DNA from: Betaproteobacteria bacterium
GTDB lineage: Bacteria > Pseudomonadota > Gammaproteobacteria > Burkholderiales > Casimicrobiaceae
Length of the DNA stretch: 64,000 nt
Reading direction: 5' to 3'
NCBI GenBank assembly: GCA_016861105.1
Contig: BOKS01000003.1
Location: forward strand, 186,001-250,000
The notes beneath the pieces were generated by a model. It was not told where the DNA came from and did no database searches. It worked only from the letters and a program-made list of their open reading frames with translations. Made by a program: the position numbers and the translations under genes. Positions 28,734 to 37,200 of this stretch are shown piece by piece; position 1 is the first letter of the stretch; every line of letters begins with the position of its first letter.

Positions 28734-28820
28734 TCCGGGGGTGGCGGGGACTCGGCGCCGGGACCGCACCTGCAGGGCGCGAAGTCAGGCTGCAGCGCTC
28801 CCCATTCCCCCATCCCGCTC

Positions 28821-29951
28821 CTACTGCGACGTCAGCGCGTCCCCCTTCGCGAACGTCCACGTGCGCGTGATGTGCAGGATGTCCGTGTCGCGCTTGATGT
28901 CCGGCGGAAATGCGGCGTAGGGCGCCGCCATCTCCACGATCTTCGTCGCGGCGGCGTCGAGGATGCGGTGGCCCGAGGAGCGGTTGATCTCGACGTTCTC
29001 GAGGCTCCCGTCGGCGCGGATCGACACCGTGAGCAGCAGGCTGCCGTAGAGCTTCTTCTGGCGCGCGGCCTCGGGGTAGTTGAGGTTGCCGATGCGCTCG
29101 ACCTTGAGCCGCCAGTCCTCGACGTAGCGCGCGAAGCGGTACTCCTCGGCGCGCGCGCCCACGAAGCGGCGCTTCGGCCGCTTCTGGTAGGCGTCCATGT
29201 CCTTCGCGATCTGCGCCTCGAGGCGCATCGCCTCGAGCGTCCGCTGCATCATCTCCTTGGCCGTCGGCAGCTCGGGCGGCGGCGGCTCCGGCTGCGGCTC
29301 GGCCTCGGGGCGCGGCGGCGCGATCGGCGCGAGCGGATTCGCCTGCATCCGGGTGAGGATCTCGCGGGCGTCGCGCTCGAGCTGCTCGAGCTTCCTCGTC
29401 GCCGCGGTGATCTCGTTCTGCGGGCTGTCCTTCTGCAGTACCGGCAGCGGCGAGCGCGCGCGGCGGTTCTGGTCGGTGTTGCCGCCGCCGTCGAGGTTCG
29501 CCTGCGCGAGCACGTCGGCCTTGACGGGCTTCTCCTTGGTCTTCGCATTGACCAGCGCGACCTCGAGCGGCGGGCCGCGCCCGAGGTCCCGGATGACGAT
29601 CGGCGCGAAGTGGATCGACAGGACGGCGACGTGGAGCGCGATCGAGATGCCCAGCGTCCACGCGAGCCGGCGGTCGTTGCGCGGGGCCTTCAGCGCCTCC
29701 GGCGGGATGCGTGCAGGCGGCAGTGCGCCGGCGGGCGCGATCTTCGCGGTGCGCGCCTTCGCGCCGGCCGGCGACGGCGGCCTGGGTGCGCGCGCCGCCG
29801 GCGCAGGCTTCGGCGCCCTGGCCGCCGGCGCGGCCGCGGGCGCGCCATCTTCCACGGGCGCGACCTTGCGCGTGCGCCGGACGGGGACGACCTTGCCGTC
29901 GCCTTCCGCCGGCGGTGCGGAGGGGGTCGCGGGGGCAGGTCGTCGAGGCAA
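28821..29951 (-). CDS. TonB-like energy-transducing protein
   Basis: The 376-residue protein has a Pro/Ala/Lys-rich cytoplasmic leader (about 1-90) and one membrane helix (WTLGISIALHVAVLSIHFAP). A Pro-rich periplasmic linker (PPRPEAEPQPEPPPPELP) and a C-terminal TonB domain follow (LNYPEAARQKKLYGSLLLTV, SSGHRILDAAATKIV). The YP motif is that of TonB C-domains. The long leader before the helix is unusual. A TTG start is used; an AAGGAG precedes it by ten bases, but a GTG further in is possible. Confidence 0.87.
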   Translation of the reverse strand: MPRRPAPATPSAPPAEGDGKVVPVRRTRKVAPVEDGAPAAAPAARAPKPAPAARAPRPPSPAGAKARTAKIAPAGALPPARIPPEALKAPRNDRRLAWTLGISIALHVAVLSIHFAPIVIRDLGRGPPLEVALVNAKTKEKPVKADVLAQANLDGGGNTDQNRRARSPLPVLQKDSPQNEITAATRKLEQLERDAREILTRMQANPLAPIAPPRPEAEPQPEPPPPELPTAKEMMQRTLEAMRLEAQIAKDMDAYQKRPKRRFVGARAEEYRFARYVEDWRLKVERIGNLNYPEAARQKKLYGSLLLTVSIRADGSLENVEINRSSGHRILDAAATKIVEMAAPYAAFPPDIKRDTDILHITRTWTFAKGDALTSQ

Positions 29952-30092
29952 GGCGTTGCGGCTCCTTGGGCCCGGCCTATTGTAGCGCGCGTCATGTCGT
30001 CGTCATGAGCCGGCCCCGGCGGCGTGCGCGCCGGGCGACCGGAGGCGGCGGGGATGCGACGTGCGGTTGCGCGCGGGCGTCGCCCGGCGCGG

Positions 30093-31967
30093 TCATGCCT
30101 CCGGCGACGTGGCCGGGCCGGCGACGCGGCACTCGATCGTCGCGGCGAGCAGGTCGATGGCGCCGATCGCGACGCGGACGAGGGTGCCGGGTGCGCTGTC
30201 GGGCAGGTCCGCGAGGCGCATCACGAGCGGCAGCCGGTCGAAGCGCACGAGGTTGTCGCGGATCACGGTCGCCGTCGTCGCCGTCACGCGCTCCTGCAGC
30301 AGCCAGCGCAGGCACCAGTAGTGCTCCATCCGGTCCTGGAACTCGGCGTACTGGCCGTAGGTCGCCTCGAAGTCGGCGAGCGCGGCGAACAGCTCGGCGT
30401 CGTTCTCCGGATGCGGCGGACGCTCGCCGGCGACCACGGCGAGCAGCTGCCGCTGGTTCACGAGGTCGCTGTAGCGCCGCAGCGGCGAGCTCGCCCACAG
30501 GTAGTGCGTGAGCCCCAGCCCCTGGTGCTCGCCGGGGCGCGTGCTCATCTTCACCTTGCCCGCGCCCTGCGTCCGATACAGGCCGGTGGCCCCGCGCTCG
30601 GCCAGCAGCCGCCCCCAGGTGTTGTTGACGTAGATCATCAGCTCGGAGACGAGCCGGTCGATCGGCGACCCGCGCGGCCGCGGCACGATCGCGACGCGTC
30701 CCGGCTCACCCAGGCCCGAGTCCGCGTCCCAGTCGACGTAGAAGCTGTAGTCGACGCGCTCGACGTCGGTCTTGCCGCGCTGCGCATTCAGGTGCCGCGC
30801 AAGCTTCCACAGCGCGCGCAGCTCCGCCGACCACGGCGGATCGGCGGGCGAGGGAAGGTCGTTGGCGAACGCGCCGCCGACCTCGTCGAGGCGCAGGTTG
30901 ACCGCGATGGGCACGGCCGCGACGGTGGTCTCGTGGCGCAGCGGCACGCCGTCGTGCGTGGTGACCACGCGCAGCGACAGCGCCGGGCGCAGCGTGCCCT
31001 CCTTCAGCGTGAACGCATCGACCACCGCCTCGGGCAGCATCGTGATCTTGCGGCCGGGCATGTAGACGGTGGACAGGCGCTCGCGCGCGATCGCATCGAG
31101 GCGGCTGCCCTTGGCCAGCGACAGCGCGGGGGCGGCGATGTGAATGCCGATCTCCACCGTGCCGTCGGGCAGCTCGCGCACCGAGAACGCGTCGTCGATC
31201 TCGGTGGTCGTGTGGTCGTCGATCGAGAACGCGCGGACCGGCGCCTCGGGCAGCGCCGGCAGCGCCGGCAGCGCCGGCAGCTCGCCCCAGTCGGGGAAGT
31301 CGAGGCCGCGCGGGAACGCCTCGGCCACGAAGCGGCCGAAGTGGTAGTCGTGGGTGGAGTGGATCGCGCCGCAGGCGGCGAGCAGCGCCAGCGGCGCCAT
31401 GCGCTCGCGCTCGCACGCCGCTGCGAGCGCCTTCCACTCGATCGCGTTGCGGTCGGGCCGGTAGAGCAGCATCGGCAGCTTCGCGCGCAACGCATCGGGC
31501 AGGCGGCGCTCGCCCAGCCCGGCGGCCCATGCCTCGATCTGCGCGGCCTCGCGCGCCTTCCGCTCGACGCTCGCGAGCGCCGCCTTCAGTGCATCCGGCG
31601 GCGCCTTGCGGTAGCGTCCCTTGCCGCGCTTGTAGAAGTACATCGGCGCGCCGTGCAGCAGGAACGCGACGGCGATCTGCTCGACGGGTTTCGCAGCCGC
31701 GCCGTAGTAGTCGCGGGCCAGCTCGTCGAAACCGAACTCGCCCTCGCCCGAGGCCTCCCACAGGAAGTCGGGGTCGAGCTCCGCGGCGAGCCGCTGGCCC
31801 TGTGCGAGCGCCTCGAGCGGCGAGGGCTCGGCGAAGCGCAGCAGCACGCTGCCGGCCTTCACCTTGAGGCGCTTGCCGGACGCGGCCTCGACCTGCAGCG
31901 AGGCGTCGTGGTCGGCCAGGACGGCGCCGGTCTTGAGCTGGCCGTCGTCCTCGAACAGGACGTGCAT
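30093..31967 (-). CDS. rnb: RNase II/RNB-family exoribonuclease
   Basis: The 624-residue protein contains the RNB catalytic motif SIDDHTTTEIDDAFSV (metal-binding Asp cluster, about residue 245), then GIHIAAPALSLAKGSRLDA, VYMPGRKITMLPE and LWASSPLRRYSDLVNQRQL (about 490). It degrades RNA 3' to 5'. The N-terminal region is divergent from E. coli RNase II, as in many betaproteobacterial homologues. A 9-bp tandem array encodes PAL repeats just before the RNB motif. Confidence 0.92.
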   Translation of the reverse strand: MHVLFEDDGQLKTGAVLADHDASLQVEAASGKRLKVKAGSVLLRFAEPSPLEALAQGQRLAAELDPDFLWEASGEGEFGFDELARDYYGAAAKPVEQIAVAFLLHGAPMYFYKRGKGRYRKAPPDALKAALASVERKAREAAQIEAWAAGLGERRLPDALRAKLPMLLYRPDRNAIEWKALAAACERERMAPLALLAACGAIHSTHDYHFGRFVAEAFPRGLDFPDWGELPALPALPALPEAPVRAFSIDDHTTTEIDDAFSVRELPDGTVEIGIHIAAPALSLAKGSRLDAIARERLSTVYMPGRKITMLPEAVVDAFTLKEGTLRPALSLRVVTTHDGVPLRHETTVAAVPIAVNLRLDEVGGAFANDLPSPADPPWSAELRALWKLARHLNAQRGKTDVERVDYSFYVDWDADSGLGEPGRVAIVPRPRGSPIDRLVSELMIYVNNTWGRLLAERGATGLYRTQGAGKVKMSTRPGEHQGLGLTHYLWASSPLRRYSDLVNQRQLLAVVAGERPPHPENDAELFAALADFEATYGQYAEFQDRMEHYWCLRWLLQERVTATTATVIRDNLVRFDRLPLVMRLADLPDSAPGTLVRVAIGAIDLLAATIECRVAGPATSPEA

Positions 31968-32006
31968 GGGGAGGAGGCGCGGCGCGCTTCGCCGGAGGGA
32001 GGCGGG

Positions 32007-32012
32007 ATTATA
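32007..32012 (-). promoter_or_regulatory. -10 element (TATAAT) of the rnb gene
   Basis: On the - strand CGACTATAATCCC lies 40 bases before the rnb ATG and matches the sigma-70 -10 consensus exactly. No clear -35 is present at 17-base spacing. Confidence 0.5.
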
Positions 32013-32058
32013 GTCGGGGCTCGACCCCGCCCGAGGTGGATCCACCTCCGTCCGGAGC

Positions 32059-33207
32059 ATGCCCGCCGTGCGCGCCCCTGCCCTCGCCTTCGTCCTCGCG
32101 TCGCTCGCGCTGCCGCTCGCCGCACAGGCGCTGATCGTCCGCGTCGGCTCGCCGTACGGAGAGCCGCTCGACGTCGTGCCCACCGTCGCGTCGCTGGCGG
32201 GTCAGGGCGGGTGGCTCGACTGCGGCACGCCGCCGGCATCGCAGCGCGCAGGCACGGTCTTCACGATCACGGTGCGGCGCTTCAGCGACCCGGCGCCGCC
32301 CTCCGGGTGCGGCAGCGTGGACGTCGACCTCGGGGTGCTGCCCCGCGGCCGCTATCGCCTGCTGGCGATCGAGCACGACGCCGCGAGCGGCCGCGAGAAC
32401 GAGCGCCGCGTGCTCGACTTCGACGTCGGCTCCGTGCCGGGACCGGGCCGCTGCGCGTTGCTTCCCGAGCTCGTGCCGCAGCTGTGGGTGCGGCACGCGA
32501 CGCTTGGCGCGGCCGCGTTCGTCGCCAGGCTCGCGAGCGATCCGGCGTACGCGGCGCGCCTCGGCCATCCGTCGGCGCGCGCGTCGCTCGGCGGCGACGT
32601 CGTCTGGCTGACCTACCCCCCGCTCGACGATCCCACGCTGCGCCACTACCGGCTCACACAGACGGGCGAGTTCGCGCACATCGGCCGCAACGGCTACGTC
32701 TACGGCGTGCCTCCGGGCGACAGCCGCGGCACGTTCGTCGAGTTCCGGCACGCGGGCCTCGACCACTACTTCTACACCGCCGACGAAGACGAGATCGCGG
32801 CGATCGACGCCGGCCGCGTCGGGCCGTGGCAGCGCACCGGCGAGACGTTCGTCGCGTACACGCGGCTGGGGTACGTCTACGACCGCCCGGAGCGGGTCGG
32901 CTACCGCTTCACCGGCGCGCCCGACATCGGGCCGAGCACGCACCTGTTCACGGTGGATCGCGAGGAGTGCTTCGCGCTCGCGCAGGATCCGCGGTGGCTC
33001 TTCGAGGGACTGCCGCTGGCCGCCTCGCCGCTGGCGCTGGACGGCACCTGCCCGGTCCCCGGCGAGGTGGCGCTGCAGCGCCTCTGGAAGCCCTTCGGCG
33101 TCTCCAACCACCGCTTCACCACCCGGGCCGCGGTGGTCGAGGCGATGGTCGCTCGCGGCTGGGTGGCCGAGGGAGCGGCGATGTGCGTGCTGCAGGAGCC
33201 GCGGTAG
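32059..33207 (+). CDS. Secreted protein with DUF5648-type repeats
   Basis: The 382-residue protein has a signal peptide (APALAFVLASLALPLAAQA). Its C-terminal half has three copies of an H-x-F-T type motif: AGLDHYFYTADEDEI, PSTHLFTVDREECF and SNHRFTTRAAVVEAM. Each is followed by a Trp/Gly-rich stretch such as GRVGPWQRTGETFVAY. This is the pattern of DUF5648 domains found in secreted or surface proteins. The N-terminal 150 residues are not recognised. Function is unknown; an extracellular binding or surface role is a guess. Confidence 0.72.
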   Translation: MPAVRAPALAFVLASLALPLAAQALIVRVGSPYGEPLDVVPTVASLAGQGGWLDCGTPPASQRAGTVFTITVRRFSDPAPPSGCGSVDVDLGVLPRGRYRLLAIEHDAASGRENERRVLDFDVGSVPGPGRCALLPELVPQLWVRHATLGAAAFVARLASDPAYAARLGHPSARASLGGDVVWLTYPPLDDPTLRHYRLTQTGEFAHIGRNGYVYGVPPGDSRGTFVEFRHAGLDHYFYTADEDEIAAIDAGRVGPWQRTGETFVAYTRLGYVYDRPERVGYRFTGAPDIGPSTHLFTVDREECFALAQDPRWLFEGLPLAASPLALDGTCPVPGEVALQRLWKPFGVSNHRFTTRAAVVEAMVARGWVAEGAAMCVLQEPR

Positions 33208-33215
33208 CCGGCGTC

Positions 33216-33421
33216 AAACGAGGGTCAGACTCGAATTTCGTCGAACGAGGGTCAGACTGGCGTTTGCCATCGGCCCGCGCGCACGCGGGAAACGAGGGGA
33301 AACGAGGGTCAGCCTCGCGTTTCACGCCGGGCGGCGTGGACCCATGCATCCAAGAGAAACGCGAGTCTGACCCTCGTTTTCCGGAGGCCGGGAAGCGGAA
33401 CTGGAGTCTGACCCTAGTTTT
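33216..33421. repeat. Cluster of five GGGTCAGACTC repeats
   Basis: Three direct copies begin at 33216, 33241 and 33299. Two inverted copies lie at 33354-33382 and 33397-33421. Copy 3 has AGCCTCG in place of AGACTCG. The last copy reads AAACTAGGG and includes the stop codon of aroD. Directly and inversely arranged copies could form alternative hairpins between the convergent DUF5648 and aroD genes. Confidence 0.87.
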
Positions 33422-34193
33422 CGCCGCGCGCGCGCGCGAGCGCCGCGAACACCACCGCGAGATCGGCGATCGGCGGCTGCCCGGGCGCGGAGGCGCCCTC
33501 GCCGACGGCGAACGAGAGCGACGAGCCGAACACGCCGCCGACCATCCGCGTGGCGACGCCGAGCGGCCCCATCGCCATGCTGATCAGCGGGATGCGCGCC
33601 TTGGCGTCGGCGGTCGCGGTGGCCGCGAGCAGCGTCAGCACGTCCGCGCGGTCGCGCGGCATCGTCGCCACCTTCGCCACGTCGGCGCCGAGGCGATCCG
33701 CCTCGAGGAAGCGCTCGACCAGCGCGTCGTGGCCGGGGGTGTAGCCGAAGTTGTGGTACGAGAGGATGACGCGCGTCCCCTGCTCGCGCGTGCGCTCGCG
33801 CACGCGCCGCACCAGCGCCGGCGGGTTGGACAGCTCGAAGTCGACGAAGTCCGCGAAGCCCGCCGCGCCGACCGCGTCGTAGAGGCGCACCACGCCCTCC
33901 GCATCGAGCGGGATCGCCTGCCCGCCCTCGTGCTGCGCGCGGCAGGTGAAGATGATCGGCGTCTCGCCTGCGGCGGCCCGCAGCGCGCGGCCGGACGCGA
34001 CGACCGCCTGCGCGTCGGCGATCGGCTCGAAGAAGTCGACGCGCCACTCGATCACGTCCGGGCGCTTGGCGATCACGGCTGCGCTCTCCTCGGCGAGGCG
34101 GGCGGCCGTGCGGGCCACCAGCGGCGAGCAGATCAGGGGGGTCGCACCGCCCATGCGGCGGCCGCGGACGTCGATGACTTTCTCCTGCTTCAT
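33414..34193 (-). CDS. aroD: Type I 3-dehydroquinate dehydratase
   Basis: The 259-residue class I enzyme converts 3-dehydroquinate to 3-dehydroshikimate through a Schiff base. DVIEWRVDFFE and ILSYHNFGYTPG (catalytic His about 143) are present, as are ADVAKVATMPRD (Schiff-base Lys about 170) and ISMAMGPLGVATRMVGGVFG. It lies 28 bases downstream of the TRAP genes in the same orientation, which suggests that the imported solute enters via dehydroquinate. The terminal Asn and stop are in a repeat copy. Confidence 0.95.
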   Translation of the reverse strand: MKQEKVIDVRGRRMGGATPLICSPLVARTAARLAEESAAVIAKRPDVIEWRVDFFEPIADAQAVVASGRALRAAAGETPIIFTCRAQHEGGQAIPLDAEGVVRLYDAVGAAGFADFVDFELSNPPALVRRVRERTREQGTRVILSYHNFGYTPGHDALVERFLEADRLGADVAKVATMPRDRADVLTLLAATATADAKARIPLISMAMGPLGVATRMVGGVFGSSLSFAVGEGASAPGQPPIADLAVVFAALARARGEN

Positions 34194-34221
34194 GGTCGTG
34201 GCCTCGTCGCCTCCCTCCCGC

Positions 34222-35523
34222 TCAGCCCGAATACCCGAACAGGCGCGGCAGGAACAGCACGAAATCGGGAACGTAGGTGATGATCATCAGGGCGACGAAC
34301 ATCACGCCGAGGAACGGCAGCACCTCGCGCGTGATCTCGATCAGCGGCACGTCGGCGACCTTGGTCATCATGAACAGCAGCAGCCCGTACGGCGGCGTGA
34401 CCAGTCCGAACATGATGTTCGTCACGGCCATGACGCCGAAGTGGACGGGGTCGATGCCCAGCGCGGTGGCGGTGGGCAGCAGCACCGGGAGCACGATCAG
34501 GATGATCGTCGTGCCCTCGAGGAAGCAGCCCAGCACCAGCAGGATCACGTTGACCATCAGCAGGAACCCGACCGGCGAGAGGTCGGTGGCGGTCAGCACC
34601 GCGCTCACCGTCCTCGGGATGTTCTCGACGGTGATCACGTAGTTGAACGCCATCGCGCCGGCGATCAGCATGCCGATCGACACGGTCGTGCGCGCGCTGG
34701 TGAAGAGCGACCGGTAGATGCTGCGCGCGGTCAGGCTGCGGTACAGCCCCCCGGCGATCAGCAGCGCGTAGGCGGCGGCCACGGCCGCCGCCTCCGTGGG
34801 CGTGGTGATGCCGCTGTAGAGGCAGCCGAACAGGATGATCGGCATCAGCAGCGCCGGAAACGCCTGCCACGTGATGCGCGGCATCTCGCGCAGCGGGACG
34901 CGCTCCTCCAGCGGGAACTTGCGGCGCTTGGCGACCGCCACGATCAGCGCCATCTGGACGGCGCCGATCAGCAGCCCCGGCACCACGCCGGCGAGGAACA
35001 GGTAGCCGACCGACGCGTCGGAGACCAGCGAGTAGACGACCAGCGGGATCGACGGCGGCAGGATCGGCCCGATCGTGGCCGACACCGCCGTCAGCGCCGC
35101 CGCGAAGCCGCGCGTGTACTTCCCCTCGCGCGTCATCAGCGACTGCATCAGCTTGCCGGCGCCTGCGGCATCGGCGAGCGCGGAGCCCGACATGCTCGCG
35201 AACACGATGCTCTGCGCGACGTTGACCAGCGCCAGCCCGCCGCGGAAGCGGCCGACAAGCGCGTTGCAGAAGCGCACCAGCCGGTCCATGATGCTGCCCG
35301 CATTCATGAACTCGGCGGCGAGGATGAACAGCGGGATCGCGAGCAGGAGGAAGCTGCCCATCATGCCGTTCAGGATCTGCTCGGCGGCGGTCCCGATGTC
35401 CATCCCCGCGAGCGCCAGGTAGAGCACGGAGCCGCCGACCATCGCGAGCCCGATGGGGAGCCCGAGAAGGCTGAGCGCGACGATCGCCAGCAGCGCGATC
35501 GCGAACGGGCTGGCCAGGCTCAC
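34222..35523 (-). CDS. dctM: TRAP transporter large permease (DctM family)
   Basis: The 433-residue polytopic protein has about 12 hydrophobic helices. FILAAEFMNAGSIMDRLVRF, SMSGSALADAAGAGKLMQSL, TAVSATIGPILPPSIPLVVY and SGITTPTEAAAVAAAYALLI are the DctM signatures. It forms the sodium-coupled channel of a TRAP importer. A GTG start overlaps the dctQ stop (GTGA), so the two are translationally coupled. Confidence 0.95.
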   Translation of the reverse strand: MSLASPFAIALLAIVALSLLGLPIGLAMVGGSVLYLALAGMDIGTAAEQILNGMMGSFLLLAIPLFILAAEFMNAGSIMDRLVRFCNALVGRFRGGLALVNVAQSIVFASMSGSALADAAGAGKLMQSLMTREGKYTRGFAAALTAVSATIGPILPPSIPLVVYSLVSDASVGYLFLAGVVPGLLIGAVQMALIVAVAKRRKFPLEERVPLREMPRITWQAFPALLMPIILFGCLYSGITTPTEAAAVAAAYALLIAGGLYRSLTARSIYRSLFTSARTTVSIGMLIAGAMAFNYVITVENIPRTVSAVLTATDLSPVGFLLMVNVILLVLGCFLEGTTIILIVLPVLLPTATALGIDPVHFGVMAVTNIMFGLVTPPYGLLLFMMTKVADVPLIEITREVLPFLGVMFVALMIITYVPDFVLFLPRLFGYSG

Positions 35524-36032
35524 TTCGCGCCCTCCGGTTCGTTCGCGTCGGGCGCGGGCGTGGCGCGCAGCGCCTGCCAGAACAGCCACAGGTAGCGCAG
35601 CACGACGGCGACGACGAAGATCACGTAGACCGAGTAGAGCCAGTCGAGGCGGATCTTGAGGTACGACGAGCGCTCGACCTTCATGAACGACACGTAGCTG
35701 TACGTCGCCGGCAGCGACAGGCCGTAGAGCGCCACCGCCGCGGCGGCGACGATCAGGGCCATCGCGCGGCGCACGCGCGGCCCGCCCACGGAGAGGAAGA
35801 TGTCGAAGCGGATCTCGTCCTTCTCCTTGAGCGCGAAGGCCGTGCCCCACAGCACCATCCACAGCCAGCACGCGAGCGACAGCTCGGTCGACCAGCCGGT
35901 CGGCAGGTTGAGGAAGTAGCGGAAGACGATCTGGACGACGAAGGCGACGAACATGATGCCGAGCAGCGCGGCGATCAGGTTCTCCGAGCGGCGCTGGACC
36001 CAGCCGGCCACGCCGCGGACGACGTTCTCCAT
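35520..36032 (-). CDS. dctQ: TRAP transporter small permease (DctQ family)
   Basis: The 170-residue protein has four hydrophobic helices (NLIAALLGIMFVAFVVQIVF, TELSLACWLWMVLWGTAFAL and two more). FRYFLNLPTGWSTELS and the KEKDEIRFDIF loop are typical of DctQ. It complexes with DctM. A GGGGGA precedes the ATG on the - strand at good spacing. Confidence 0.93.
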   Translation of the reverse strand: MENVVRGVAGWVQRRSENLIAALLGIMFVAFVVQIVFRYFLNLPTGWSTELSLACWLWMVLWGTAFALKEKDEIRFDIFLSVGGPRVRRAMALIVAAAAVALYGLSLPATYSYVSFMKVERSSYLKIRLDWLYSVYVIFVVAVVLRYLWLFWQALRATPAPDANEPEGAK

Positions 36033-36162
36033 GTTTCCCCCTGGCCGCGCGGGCGAGCCCCAGCCCCGCCCCGCCCCGAAGCGGCCACGATACCGCAAGC
36101 CGCCGTGGCGGTGGCGGGACGGCCGCCCCGCCCCGCCGCCGCCGCCGCCGGATGCCGGCCCG

Positions 36163-37152
36163 CTACTTCACCGCGGCGATCCTGTCGAGGATGCCGGGCG
36201 CCCAGGCCTTCGCCTCGTCGGAGGCCAGGTACACCTTCTGCGCGTAGGCGCGGAAGGCGGCGATGTCGGGCGTGTACAGGTCGAGCCCCTGCTTCTTGAA
36301 GCCGTCGGCGAGTTCCGCCTCGCGCTTGAGGTGCTCCTGCACGCTCCACGCCAGCGCCTTGTCGACCGCGGCCTGGAACCGCTTCTGCCTGTCCGGCCCC
36401 ATCGCGTTCCAGGTCTTCTGGTTCATGCACAGCACGTCGAACGCGATGAGGTGCGAGGTCAGGACGATCTGCGACATCACCTCGTAGAACTTCACCGCCT
36501 GGACGTTGGGCAACGGATTGTCCTGGCCGTCGACCGCGCCGGTCTGCAGCGCGGTGTAGGTCTCGGCGAAGGCGAGCGGGGTGGGATTGGCGCCGAGCGA
36601 TCGGCCCAGGAGTTGCCAGGCGTCGCCCGGCGGCATGCGCAGCTTGATGCCGGCCATGTCGGCGGGCGTGCTGATCCTCTTCTTGGGCTTGAGGCCGACC
36701 TGCCGCGTGCCGAAGAAGGTCGGGCCCAGGACCTTGATCTTGAGCTGGTCCTCGGCCTGCCGGATCATCTGCGCGCCGACGTCGCTCTTGAAGAACGAGA
36801 GCACGTGGTTCGCGTCGCGGAACACGTACGCCGCGGTCAGCACCGACCACGCCGGAACCTGCTTGGAGATGTCCTGCGGGGCGATGTTGCCGATCTCGAG
36901 GTTGTCGCGCTGCAGCGCCACGAGCTCGGTGCCCTGCTTGAACAGCGACCCCATGAAGTACTGCTCGATCCTGAAGTCCGCCTCGACGTCCTTCGCGATC
37001 ATGCGGTACATGTCCGCGCGGATGTCCTTGTCCGAGAAGACCGCGGTCATGCGCAGCAGCGGCCTCTCCTGCGCCCAGGCCGGCAGGCTCGCCGAAGCGG
37101 CCAGCGCGGCACCCGCCTTCAGCACGCTACGACGGTCGAATCTGCTCTCCAT
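36163..37152 (-). CDS. dctP: TRAP transporter solute-binding protein (DctP family)
   Basis: The 329-residue periplasmic protein has a Tat-like leader (FDRRSVLKAGAALAASASLP, then AWAQ). The body contains IEQYFMGSLFKQGTELVALQ, LKIKVLGPTFFGTRQVGLKP, GIKLRMPPGDAWQLLGRSLG and QTGAVDGQDNPLPNVQAVKF, the conserved DctP core with the solute-carboxylate Arg. It binds a carboxylate-bearing compound for DctQM. Its operon mate AroD points to quinate, shikimate or dehydroquinate as solute, which is inference. Confidence 0.93.
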   Translation of the reverse strand: MESRFDRRSVLKAGAALAASASLPAWAQERPLLRMTAVFSDKDIRADMYRMIAKDVEADFRIEQYFMGSLFKQGTELVALQRDNLEIGNIAPQDISKQVPAWSVLTAAYVFRDANHVLSFFKSDVGAQMIRQAEDQLKIKVLGPTFFGTRQVGLKPKKRISTPADMAGIKLRMPPGDAWQLLGRSLGANPTPLAFAETYTALQTGAVDGQDNPLPNVQAVKFYEVMSQIVLTSHLIAFDVLCMNQKTWNAMGPDRQKRFQAAVDKALAWSVQEHLKREAELADGFKKQGLDLYTPDIAAFRAYAQKVYLASDEAKAWAPGILDRIAAVK

Positions 37153-37200
37153 CTCGTTTCCTCCTTCGGTGATGAAAACCGACTGCCCGCGGCCGCGCCT

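Noticed and set aside
28550-28813. A small protein rich in SPQSPV repeats
   Set aside because: It is just the translation of the 7-bp tandem DNA repeat and has no start signals of its own.
30024-34280. A 1418-codon open frame on the + strand
   Set aside because: It runs antisense to rnb and aroD and through the DUF5648 gene in another frame. Its composition is Arg/Ala/His-rich with no family features. It is an artefact of very high GC content.
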